This document shows, one piece after another, positions 5,877 through 13,113 of a stretch of 38,170 nt of DNA (within the stretch, counting starts at the first letter, position 1; every line of letters begins with the position of its first letter). Source of the DNA: a virus; IMG/VR virus record IMGVR_UViG_3300021197_000871, positions 1 to 38,170 of that record. One strand, 5' to 3'. The position numbers were made by a program, and so were the translations under genes. Under the pieces are notes generated by a model. That model saw only the letters and a list, made by a program, of their open reading frames with translations, searched no databases and had not been told where the DNA came from.

Positions 5877-7620
5877 TGCGGTACGGTCTGGAAACAAAGA
5901 CGCCAAGAAGAAACTTCCTGTCGTATGCTTTAGCGGTGAGTTTGCAACACGTGCAGACGATGCTCTATTCGAGCACAGCAGTCTCCTTGTTCTGGACTTC
6001 GATCACATTGACGTTGCTCAGGCCAAAGGCGCGTTGGCTACGGATGATTACGTCTACAGCTGCTGGGTTTCACCGAGCGGTGATGGGCTCAAGGCTCTGG
6101 TAAAAGTCACCAACCCTGAGCGACACCGCGATCACTTCCGTGCCCTTCGAACCTACTTCCACAAGCAGTACGACCTGGAGGTTGACGAGTCAGGTGTCAA
6201 TGAGTCACGGGCTTGCTTTGAATCCTACGACCCAGACCTGATCCTGAACCCCGACTCTAAGAGCTTTGGTGCCTTCGCCTCTGAGAAGAGCGAGAAGCCA
6301 CAGGAAGCCAAGGTTGGAGAGTTCACGGACTACATGAAGCTAAACCTCGCTTGCCGTATGGTGCGGCAAGCTGAGGAGGGAGAGAAGCACGCTGCCCTGT
6401 TGAAAGCGTCTAAGCTGGTTGGTGGTTACATATCTGCAGGCCGTCTCGAAGAAGAGGAGGCTGTCCGCATTCTCTTCCGTGAGATCTGCAAACGTGACAT
6501 CGACAGCGAGGACGCAGCCATGACTACGATCCGTCAGGCTATTGAGGTGGGCAAGCGACTACCAATCCGTGCGATCATCGACAACGAGCAGGAAGCACAG
6601 CGCGAGCTGCTCATCAACGACGGTGACATGTCCTTCATCTCTTCAGATGACGAGGACTTCCGATGGATTGACGACTACGCCAACGGTAAGATCCCTGTGG
6701 GATTGGACACTGGCGACGACAAGCTGGACGAATACTTTCGCTACAAGAAAGAGTTCTTGATTATGAACGGCCACTCCAATGTAGGTAAGACTACGTTTGC
6801 ACTATACATGATGGTGAACTCAGCCGTGCGGCATGGATGGAAGTGGGTTGTGTACTCCTCGGAGAACCGTACCGCATCCCTGAAGATGTCGCTCATGCAG
6901 TTCGCTGTCAATCGCAGGATCGCAGACATGAACTACGATCAACGGAAGGCCGCTTACAAGTGGGTCAACGATCACTTTACCGTGATTAGCAACAACCAGG
7001 TGTACTCTTACTCTGATATCATTGTCTTCCTTGAGAAGATCGTTCGTCAGCAGGAATGTGACGCTGTGTTTGTGGACCCGTACAACAGCTTAAAGATTGA
7101 GCTTACAGGTAATGGGAGTTCTCATGACTACCATTACCAAGCAGCTTCAGAGTTCTTGACGTTCTCTACCACTAACGACATCGCTGTGTGGCTTAACATG
7201 CACGCTGTGACGGAAGCGCAGAGACGGAAGGGTGACGATGGTCTGCCTGTAGCACCATTCGCAGAAGACACAGAGGGAGGCGGTAAGTTCGTGAACCGAG
7301 CTGACTGCTTTGTTACGGTCCACCGAAAGGTACAAGCACCAGATCACAACATCAAAAAGACAACTGAGTTGCACATTCGTAAGGTCCGTGAAACCGAGAC
7401 AGGAGGACAGCCTACCTCGTTTGACGACCCAATCACCTTTACAATGAACACAGCGCACACAGCCTTTCGCATCAACACGACAGGCAAGGAGCTGTTTCAA
7501 AGCATTGACAAGGAGTTTGATAAGTACGAGAAGTTCAACATGCCCACTAACGAGTTCTTTTTCGGAAAAGAAGCTGTAACTTCACATAGTGAAGCGACAA
7601 ACGAAGAAATCTTCTCGTAA
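5767..7620 (+). CDS. Primase-helicase: VirE_N/AEP-like N-terminus fused to DnaB-type helicase, 617 aa
   Basis: I take the ATG at 5767 (MKVTFFQTVF) as start; a TTG at 5752 adds only five residues. Residues 1-165 fit the VirE_N/BT4734-like domain, a branch of archaeo-eukaryotic primases. It has VLDFDHID with D77 and D79, the SPSGDGLKAL block at 102-111, and SRACFESYD at 147-155. A helical linker leads to a RecA-fold helicase with Walker A GHSNVGKTT (335-343, K341) and Walker B AVFVDPYNSL (D437). A later ADCFVTVHRKV strand is typical of DnaB-like ATPases. It should unwind the replication fork and lay primers in one polypeptide. Catalysis by the N-terminal part is inferred, not shown. Confidence 0.85.
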   Translation: MKVTFFQTVFDKNAPHHVSVSTALDRIKKGQSKTTIDAVRSGNKDAKKKLPVVCFSGEFATRADDALFEHSSLLVLDFDHIDVAQAKGALATDDYVYSCWVSPSGDGLKALVKVTNPERHRDHFRALRTYFHKQYDLEVDESGVNESRACFESYDPDLILNPDSKSFGAFASEKSEKPQEAKVGEFTDYMKLNLACRMVRQAEEGEKHAALLKASKLVGGYISAGRLEEEEAVRILFREICKRDIDSEDAAMTTIRQAIEVGKRLPIRAIIDNEQEAQRELLINDGDMSFISSDDEDFRWIDDYANGKIPVGLDTGDDKLDEYFRYKKEFLIMNGHSNVGKTTFALYMMVNSAVRHGWKWVVYSSENRTASLKMSLMQFAVNRRIADMNYDQRKAAYKWVNDHFTVISNNQVYSYSDIIVFLEKIVRQQECDAVFVDPYNSLKIELTGNGSSHDYHYQAASEFLTFSTTNDIAVWLNMHAVTEAQRRKGDDGLPVAPFAEDTEGGGKFVNRADCFVTVHRKVQAPDHNIKKTTELHIRKVRETETGGQPTSFDDPITFTMNTAHTAFRINTTGKELFQSIDKEFDKYEKFNMPTNEFFFGKEAVTSHSEATNEEIFS

Positions 7621-8128
7621 GGGGAGTTCGAAGAAGAAGGACTTAGGAAAGTACAAGAGTGGCTTAGAGAAGACTTGCGGTAACTTACTCGCTGAATTGG
7701 GCCTAGATTTTGCCTATGAGGAACACGAGTACGAGATCATGCCCAAGTTCTGGTACCCACAGACGTATTGGAAGATGACCCCTAAATCAAAGGGGCTCAT
7801 CGACAAGACAAACAAAGTGGTGCTGCCAATCAAATACACTCCTGACTTCGTAGCCAAAGACGGAAGCTGGATCATCGAAACGAAAGGGTACATCCATTCA
7901 CATCATGATTTTCCCATGAGGTGGAAGCTGTTCATGGATTACCTGATCAAGAAAGGTGAGCCACTTCCAATGCTCTTCATCTGCCGAAACAAGCGACAGA
8001 TCGAGCAAGCAATTTACATTATCAAACAAACTAAAAAGGATGAAGAAGCCAATCCCTATCGAAGAGCTAGGCAGGCTGTACGGCGTCGCGCAAGAGAGGA
8101 TGCAGGAGACCATCACGAATTACTGTGA
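7589..8128 (+). CDS. PD-(D/E)XK endonuclease, T7 endonuclease I/DUF1064-like, 179 aa
   Basis: The start is GTG at 7589, 32 bases inside the primase-helicase gene. It is the only usual start that keeps the N-terminal catalytic Glu (KSGLEK, E27). The core then reads IKYTPDFVAKDGSWIIETKG, giving D86, E97 and K99. This is the arrangement seen in T7 endonuclease I and phage DUF1064 proteins, which cut branched DNA or Holliday junctions. The Lys/Arg-rich first 20 residues should bind DNA. It probably resolves recombination or replication junctions before packaging. The last 30 residues are Arg-rich and overlap the next gene by 89 bases, so that tail may be poorly constrained. Confidence 0.7.
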   Translation: MKRQTKKSSRKGSSKKKDLGKYKSGLEKTCGNLLAELGLDFAYEEHEYEIMPKFWYPQTYWKMTPKSKGLIDKTNKVVLPIKYTPDFVAKDGSWIIETKGYIHSHHDFPMRWKLFMDYLIKKGEPLPMLFICRNKRQIEQAIYIIKQTKKDEEANPYRRARQAVRRRAREDAGDHHELL

Positions 8129-8294
8129 AGATCTCTACACATCTGAGGGCGCACCACGTACAGACCCAGGTCAAATTTCACGCGCAGTAGACTCGTTGAT
8201 CTCTAAGCTCCGACATGAGGCCAGCTTGATTAAAGACGCATCCTACGAATACTTCGAATCAAATGCAGACAAAAGCCAGGAGGAGCTATTCTAA
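8040..8294 (+). CDS. Small helical hypothetical protein, 84 aa
   Basis: The start is the ATG at 8040 (MKKPIPIEELGRLYGVAQER), inside the end of the endonuclease gene. An in-frame ATG upstream would merely extend the overlap. The product is acidic, helical and regular, with a charged C-terminus (ESNADKSQEELF). It has no membrane segment or known motif. It lies between two nuclease genes and overlaps both, so it may modulate or accompany one of them; this is only positional inference. Confidence 0.6.
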   Translation: MKKPIPIEELGRLYGVAQERMQETITNYCEDLYTSEGAPRTDPGQISRAVDSLISKLRHEASLIKDASYEYFESNADKSQEELF

Positions 8295-8757
8295 CTCAAC
8301 TGGTAGAATGGCAGAGGTGAGGTTCAAGAGAGCCGCTGAGAAGTTAGGATTCAAGGTCATGAAGGCCAACCCAAAGGAGGATATGCACCATCACATCGAC
8401 TACTGGCTCCTGTATTCAGACAGGAAGCACGCAGTGGATGTGAAAGGGAACAACCTACCAGACGAAATCTGGTGTGAGTTCAAGAACGTTAGGGGAAACC
8501 CAGGATGGATGTATGGCAACGCGCACATCATCGCATTCGATATGCCCGAAGAGGGTGGGTTTGTCATTGTCGATAGACAAGAGCTTGCCTTCTGGTGCGA
8601 GAAGCACGTGAAGGACGAAGTCGTCACCGATAAACGCGATGCGTACCTCAAAAAGTACACACGCAAAGATCGGCAGGACGTCATCACCAAGCTCAACTTG
8701 ATGGATCTCAATCTATTAGAATCGTATCGCGTCTGGCCCTACGAAACAGATTATTGA
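8263..8757 (+). CDS. Second PD-(D/E)XK nuclease-like protein, 164 aa
   Basis: The product opens SNSTGRMAEVRFKRAAEKLG. This is a Glu-containing first helix typical of restriction-like nucleases (E18). It is followed by MHHHIDYWLLYSDRKHAVDV and KGNN, giving D46, D59 and K61, a D...D-x-K core. Further strands (WCEFKNV, AHIIAFDM, FVIVDRQELAFW) complete the fold. It could be a branch-specific or homing-type nuclease, or a Hjc-like resolvase distinct from the one encoded upstream. The ATG at 8263 keeps the conserved N-terminal segment; the ATG at 8308 is an alternative. A 40-base gap separates it from nrdB. The class is supported by motif order only. Confidence 0.6.
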   Translation: MQTKARRSYSNSTGRMAEVRFKRAAEKLGFKVMKANPKEDMHHHIDYWLLYSDRKHAVDVKGNNLPDEIWCEFKNVRGNPGWMYGNAHIIAFDMPEEGGFVIVDRQELAFWCEKHVKDEVVTDKRDAYLKKYTRKDRQDVITKLNLMDLNLLESYRVWPYETDY

Positions 8758-8797
8758 GTATCTTACTCGTCCTTTCACCATTCATTTACAGCAACCC

Positions 8798-9781
8798 ATG
8801 ACTACCTCAATCTTTGAGAAGAGGCTGAGCTACAAGCCCTTTGACTATTCTGAAATTACTGACCCACTCATCAATGCGATGTGGGCAAGCCACTGGACTC
8901 ACAACGAATTTAACTTCAAAGCTGATGTCCAAGATTACCACACCTCTCTCTCCGATCAAGAGAGAGCAGTAATCAAGCGAGCCATACTTCTCATTTCCCA
9001 AGTTGAAGTGGCAGTAAAATCATACTGGTCAAACATTGGAAAGCATCTGCCTAAGCCAGAGATTGCGGACATGGGGGCTGTATTTGGTGGCGTTGAAGTG
9101 ATCCACTCCCGCGCTTACTCTGAGATCTTGAGTAAGCTTGGACTGGAAGGAGAGTTCACTACCCTCCTAGAGAATGAGCCTGTACTGAACCGCGTTACTT
9201 ACCTGAACAAATACGTTGATCGCGTATTTGAAGACGACAAGAAGCAGTTCCTCTACAGTCTCATCCTCTTCACGCTATTCACCGAGAACGTCTCTCTGTT
9301 CAGCCAGTTCTACACTGTGCTTGGATTCAACCGCTTCAAGGCTGTGCTAAAGGACACCGCAAACGTGGTGCAGTACACCTCGAAGGAAGAGAACCTGCAC
9401 GCTGAGGGTGGGATGGCACTGATCAACCAGATCCGTGCTGAGCATCCCGAGCTGTTTGACGCTGAGCTGGAGTCACGCATATGGGAAGAAGCCCAGGTTG
9501 CGCTGGACGCAGAGAGCAACTTGATTAAGTGGATCCTGCAAGGATTTGAGAATGAGTTCCTTAGCGAGCCTATCTTAAACAATTACCTCAAGAACAGAGT
9601 GAACGAGAGCATGCGCCGCATCGGGTTTGCATTCGAGTTTCCTGTCAACGAGGAGAGGTTGGAAGTCACCGCGTGGATGGACGAGGAGGTATATGCCTCA
9701 GCCCTATCTGACTTCTTCCACAAGAAGCCTATCGACTACGCAAAAAGCACAAAGAGTTTCACAGCAGACGATTTATTTTAA
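8798..9781 (+). CDS. nrdB: Class I ribonucleotide reductase, small (radical) subunit, 327 aa
   Basis: This is the beta subunit of aerobic ribonucleotide reductase, which houses the dimetal site and the radical that is passed to NrdA to make dNTPs. Visible ligands are E100 and H103 in 'GGVEVIHSRAYSE', E163 in 'FTENVSLF', and E198 and H201 in 'KEENLHAEGG'. Y107 sits four residues after H103, where the radical tyrosine of classic R2 lies. The first ligand, usually Asp, appears to be E70 (ISQVEVAV). The start is the ATG at 8798, and the length matches phage NrdB. The stop overlaps nrdA's ATG as TAATG, so the subunits are translationally coupled. Confidence 0.95.
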   Translation: MTTSIFEKRLSYKPFDYSEITDPLINAMWASHWTHNEFNFKADVQDYHTSLSDQERAVIKRAILLISQVEVAVKSYWSNIGKHLPKPEIADMGAVFGGVEVIHSRAYSEILSKLGLEGEFTTLLENEPVLNRVTYLNKYVDRVFEDDKKQFLYSLILFTLFTENVSLFSQFYTVLGFNRFKAVLKDTANVVQYTSKEENLHAEGGMALINQIRAEHPELFDAELESRIWEEAQVALDAESNLIKWILQGFENEFLSEPILNNYLKNRVNESMRRIGFAFEFPVNEERLEVTAWMDEEVYASALSDFFHKKPIDYAKSTKSFTADDLF

Positions 9782-11427
9782 TGAAAGATTTTTACTGGGT
9801 CACAGAAGAGACCCGTCAATTTATGGAAAAGGGCTACCTAGACCCTGGACAAACCGTCGAAGAGAGGGCGCGAGAGATCGCAGACCACGCAGGTATGATC
9901 CTCGGGGACAAGCAGTTTGCAGACAAGTTCTACGAGAACCTGGCTCTTGGATGGTACAGCCTGAGCACTCCAGTGTGGGTGAACTTCGGCAAGAACAAAG
10001 GCTTACCTATCTCATGCTTCGGAACCACAGTGCAGGACGACACGTTCGACATCCTTCGTGGAGCCGCAGAGGTGGGAGCTATGAGCAAGGTGGGTGGAGG
10101 TACGGCCACGTACTTCGGGAACCTGCGTCCTCGTGGCGCCAAGATCAGCAGCGGTGGTGAGACTAACGGGGCCGTCTCTATGATGGAGCTGTACAACACC
10201 ACAACCAACGTCATCTCGCAGGGAAAGGTGCGACGTGGTAGCTGGGCTGCGTACTTGGACGTCGAGCACCCAGACATCGAGGAGTTCCTCCGAATTCGTA
10301 GCGAGGGCCACCCGATCCAGGATGTGTCGTTTGCCGTGTGTATCGGCAACGACTGGATGCAGTCAATGATCGACGGCGACCAGGATAAGCGTGCTATCAT
10401 GGCCAAGATCCACAAGAAGCGTAGCGAGACAGGCTACCCATACATCTTCTTCACGGACAACGTGAACGATCAGGCGCCTCAGTGGTACAAGGACAAGGGC
10501 ATGAAGATCAAGCACTCCCAGTTGTGCGCTGAGATCATGGAGTACACCGACGAGGACAAGTCGTTTGTGTGCTGCCTGTCGTCCATGAATGCGTTGCACT
10601 ACGAGGAGTGGCAGAACACTGATGGCGTTCAGCTTCTGGCTTCGTTCTTGGATGCGGTCTACTCTGAGTTCATCGAGAAGGCCAAGGACATTCCATTCAT
10701 GGAGAAGGCTGTTCGCTTTGCTCGTGAGCATAGATCCATCGGCGTCGGCGTGCTTGGCTACCACTCATACTTGCAGAGTCAAGGCATCCCATTCGAAAGC
10801 ATGCAGGCTCGGTTCATGAACAAGGCTATCTTCGGAGAGATCCAGCGGCAGTGTGAGGTGGCGAGCATGTATCTGGCAGGAGAGAAGGGAAGCCCAGCCG
10901 TTTTGGAGGGATATAACCGACGATTCAGCACGACCATGGCAGTGGCACCAACCACTTCGTCATCGTTCATCCTGGGGCAGGTGTCGCCGTCTATCGAGCC
11001 GTTGCAGTCTAACTACTTCACCAAGGACTTGGCTAAGGGTAAGTTCACCTACAAGAACCCCTACCTCAAGGATCTCTTGGCTGAGAAGGGTAAAGATGAC
11101 GCAGCCACCTGGAAGGACATTATGATGAAGGGGGGGTCAGTACAGCATCTGGAATTCCTGTCAAAGGAGGAGAGGGATGTGTTCAAGACGTTTGCTGAGA
11201 TCTCACAGATGGAGGTGATCCAGCAGGCAGCTGACCGTCAGAAGTTTATTGATCAGGGACAGTCGCTGAATGTAATGATCAGCGACGAAGTCCCCTTAAA
11301 GGACGTCAACCAGCTTGTCATCAAGGCTTGGGAGTTGGGAATCAAGACGCTGTACTACCAGCGCGGGGTCAACCAAGCACAGGCAGTGGGTAGGGACATC
11401 CTGAACTGCGCTGTGTGTGAAGGTTAA
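9781..11427 (+). CDS. nrdA: Class I ribonucleotide reductase, large (catalytic) subunit without ATP cone, 548 aa
   Basis: This is the alpha subunit that reduces ribonucleotides using the radical from NrdB. Seen are C79 (PISCFGTT) and C264 (FVCCLSSMN) as the reducing pair, the radical cysteine C249 with E251 in 'SQLCAEI', the Y525-Y526 relay (TLYYQRG), and a C-terminal CxxC (C543, C546 in NCAVCEG) for thioredoxin or glutaredoxin. The usual active-site Asn two residues before the radical Cys is Gln247 here. At 548 residues it lacks the N-terminal ATP-cone, so dATP feedback inhibition through that domain should be absent, as in many phages. It is the last plus-strand gene and meets the minus-strand genes tail to tail. 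Confidence 0.95.
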   Translation: MKDFYWVTEETRQFMEKGYLDPGQTVEERAREIADHAGMILGDKQFADKFYENLALGWYSLSTPVWVNFGKNKGLPISCFGTTVQDDTFDILRGAAEVGAMSKVGGGTATYFGNLRPRGAKISSGGETNGAVSMMELYNTTTNVISQGKVRRGSWAAYLDVEHPDIEEFLRIRSEGHPIQDVSFAVCIGNDWMQSMIDGDQDKRAIMAKIHKKRSETGYPYIFFTDNVNDQAPQWYKDKGMKIKHSQLCAEIMEYTDEDKSFVCCLSSMNALHYEEWQNTDGVQLLASFLDAVYSEFIEKAKDIPFMEKAVRFAREHRSIGVGVLGYHSYLQSQGIPFESMQARFMNKAIFGEIQRQCEVASMYLAGEKGSPAVLEGYNRRFSTTMAVAPTTSSSFILGQVSPSIEPLQSNYFTKDLAKGKFTYKNPYLKDLLAEKGKDDAATWKDIMMKGGSVQHLEFLSKEERDVFKTFAEISQMEVIQQAADRQKFIDQGQSLNVMISDEVPLKDVNQLVIKAWELGIKTLYYQRGVNQAQAVGRDILNCAVCEG

Positions 11428-11789
11428 AAGTCGCTCATCAAGATCTCGTCGATGGCTTCTTGGACATCGTCCTCGGTAGCCTCAAGAGTCATCATGATAT
11501 TGGCTTGAAATCTCTTAACCTCTTCACCTTCGTTGAAGACAACGACTGTAGGTACCACAACAATCTTGTGGTCGGACTGCATGGCAGGGTTTGACGCAAT
11601 GTCAACCCTTGCCGTGTTGCAGTCGCTAAGCTTTTCGATCCAGGGCACACTGTTTCCTGAGTTAAACGAGGCGTTAAACTCAATTACGCAGATACCCGAG
11701 TTGCAAACTTCTTCAGATTCCGCAACGCCCACAGAAGTGGCCGCCAACCAGAACGCAGAGAGCGCAAACAGGGTTAGTGTTGCTTTCAT
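11424..11789 (-). CDS. Secreted thioredoxin-fold protein lacking the CxxC active site, 121 aa
   Basis: A signal peptide (residues 1-23, TLTLFALSAFWLAATSVGVA) directs export. Then VIEFNASFNSGNSVPWIEKL aligns with the thioredoxin segment 'V-D-F-W-A-x-W-C-G-P-C'. Both catalytic cysteines are Asn (N43 and N46). The cis-Pro strand VVVPTVVVFNEGEEVKRFQA (P80) is intact, so the fold is kept while disulfide chemistry is lost. Two other cysteines (C29, C34) lie just after the cleavage site and could pair. It is the last gene of the late minus-strand run, 3 bases after the 94-residue membrane protein. A chaperone or binding role in the periplasm or virion is plausible but unproven. Confidence 0.75.
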   Translation of the reverse strand: MKATLTLFALSAFWLAATSVGVAESEEVCNSGICVIEFNASFNSGNSVPWIEKLSDCNTARVDIASNPAMQSDHKIVVVPTVVVFNEGEEVKRFQANIMMTLEATEDDVQEAIDEILMSDF

Positions 11790-11792
11790 TTT

Positions 11793-12077
11793 TCATTTCA
11801 GTTGATCTATTTTTTCTTCGATACGCTTGATGTCTTCTTTTATCTCGGTGATATCTTCTTGTGTGCTCATGATTGTCTGACGGACTAGCTGGTCCTTCAT
11901 GTCAAACTCCATGCGCGTGATATCTGGCGCTAATGGAGCGGGAAGTTCCTTGGCTTCTGCAATGTCTGCCTGCAAGGCAAACCACATGGCCACGATTGTA
12001 CCAATCCCCGCTGACGCCATGCCTATTGTCTTTAGGTCTAGCGTGATCTTAGTGTCCTCCCCTATCTGTTGAGCCAT
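11793..12077 (-). CDS. Single-membrane-span protein with C-terminal coiled coil, 94 aa
   Basis: The product has a short polar N-terminus, one hydrophobic segment (about residues 18-36, IGMASAGIGTIVAMWFALQA) and a long charged helix to the end (TQEDITEIKEDIKRIEEKI) with heptad character. With no cleavable signal it is probably an inner-membrane protein with a periplasmic or cytoplasmic coiled coil. Because it follows an outer-membrane barrel gene and lies a few kb after the holin-like gene, it could be an inner-membrane spanin or a holin accessory protein. No lipoprotein partner was seen. It sits one base from the barrel gene's stop. The family is not recognised. Confidence 0.65.
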   Translation of the reverse strand: MAQQIGEDTKITLDLKTIGMASAGIGTIVAMWFALQADIAEAKELPAPLAPDITRMEFDMKDQLVRQTIMSTQEDITEIKEDIKRIEEKIDQLK

Positions 12078-12078
12078 A

Positions 12079-13113
12079 TCAAATGATTACATAGTTGATT
12101 CCAACAGAGAAGTCGTGCCAAGATCTATCCCAGTACTTGTGAAATTTGCCCTCTGCAAACACACCAAAACTCTTGTTGAATCTTTTTCCAAAGATAAGGC
12201 CTCCAGAGTAATCGATCCACTGACCGCTGTTCACGAACCTGTGGTACGAATACTCACCATCTGTGTCTAGGTGATACGGAATTACATTGCCCCAGGTGTG
12301 AACCCAGAAGTCTTTTGTGAAGTGATAGTAGTCAAACCCAACTACCAGTGAATGAACCCATTGGTTCGGAAGCTGTCCTCTTTTATCTGCTACATAGTCC
12401 TCAAGAAAGTCAGGGACAACGATCTCCTCCCACACCTCGTAACTATTTGCCACGAGCGTACCGTCTGGAGAAAAAAACTCTCCTGTGTTGACGTCGATGT
12501 CATACCCCTCCTGGATAGCAAGTGAAGTGAAGTGAAGCTGGTTGTTCTCAAGGAGCCACTCATTAAGAGGATCGTACCCGTATGGCTCTGACAGCCTCTG
12601 CATGATTCCAGCGTTAAGCGACAGCTTACCAAGCTTAGCCCTGATTCTTTGGGAAGCCTCAAAGTATCTGACATCTGCAAATCCATCCTGCAAGAACTCA
12701 ACCTTGGTGATCCATTTGTCAGCCACGTATCTCAGGAAGTAGTCCTGGTCCAGGTAGTTAACGCCCTGCTGCCTTCTGTAGTCCCCCTCGAATAGAAACT
12801 CGAAGCCGCTCACCTTTCCGATGGTGGCGGCGTCTCCGTAGGACTTCTCTGTTCCGTTGTAAAACGTATTGGCTCTATTCTCGTACCCAAAGCGAGCGAT
12901 CTTACGAACCCCTGCAGTAAGGGAATAGTCGAACGGAGTCTCAACAACATCTGTCTCCAGTCCGTTTGAAACAGAGAACACCTCTCGATCCGACAGAGAG
13001 TTACCTCCGCTAAATGCTGTGTAGAAGGTTGCGAATTTGAACGCTTTCTTCAGTGCTTGACCTGAGACACTGAAGCTCAGCATCATCAGGATTATGGCTG
13101 TAATATATCTCAT
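12079..13113 (-). CDS. Putative outer-membrane beta-barrel protein with signal peptide, 344 aa
   Basis: An N-terminal signal peptide (residues 1-19, RYITAIILMMLSFSVSGQA) precedes a chain of alternating, aromatic-rich amphipathic segments. Examples are FLLRYV-like and WVHSLVVGFDYYHFTKDFWV, near the end GQWIDYSGGLIFGKRF, and finally DFSVGINYVII. The recurring aromatic girdle residues, Gly/Asn turns and terminal strand are what a Bacteroidota outer-membrane barrel looks like. It overlaps the T9SS cargo gene by ATGA (13110-13113), so the two are co-translated. It might anchor or export the cargo, alter the host surface against superinfection, or be a virion component. It is not assignable to a named family by eye. 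Confidence 0.65.
   Translation of the reverse strand: MRYITAIILMMLSFSVSGQALKKAFKFATFYTAFSGGNSLSDREVFSVSNGLETDVVETPFDYSLTAGVRKIARFGYENRANTFYNGTEKSYGDAATIGKVSGFEFLFEGDYRRQQGVNYLDQDYFLRYVADKWITKVEFLQDGFADVRYFEASQRIRAKLGKLSLNAGIMQRLSEPYGYDPLNEWLLENNQLHFTSLAIQEGYDIDVNTGEFFSPDGTLVANSYEVWEEIVVPDFLEDYVADKRGQLPNQWVHSLVVGFDYYHFTKDFWVHTWGNVIPYHLDTDGEYSYHRFVNSGQWIDYSGGLIFGKRFNKSFGVFAEGKFHKYWDRSWHDFSVGINYVII

Noticed and set aside
6791-6798. TACGTTTG on the plus strand as a promoter
   Set aside because: It encodes part of the Walker A region of the primase-helicase and is not near a gene start, so it is probably a chance match.
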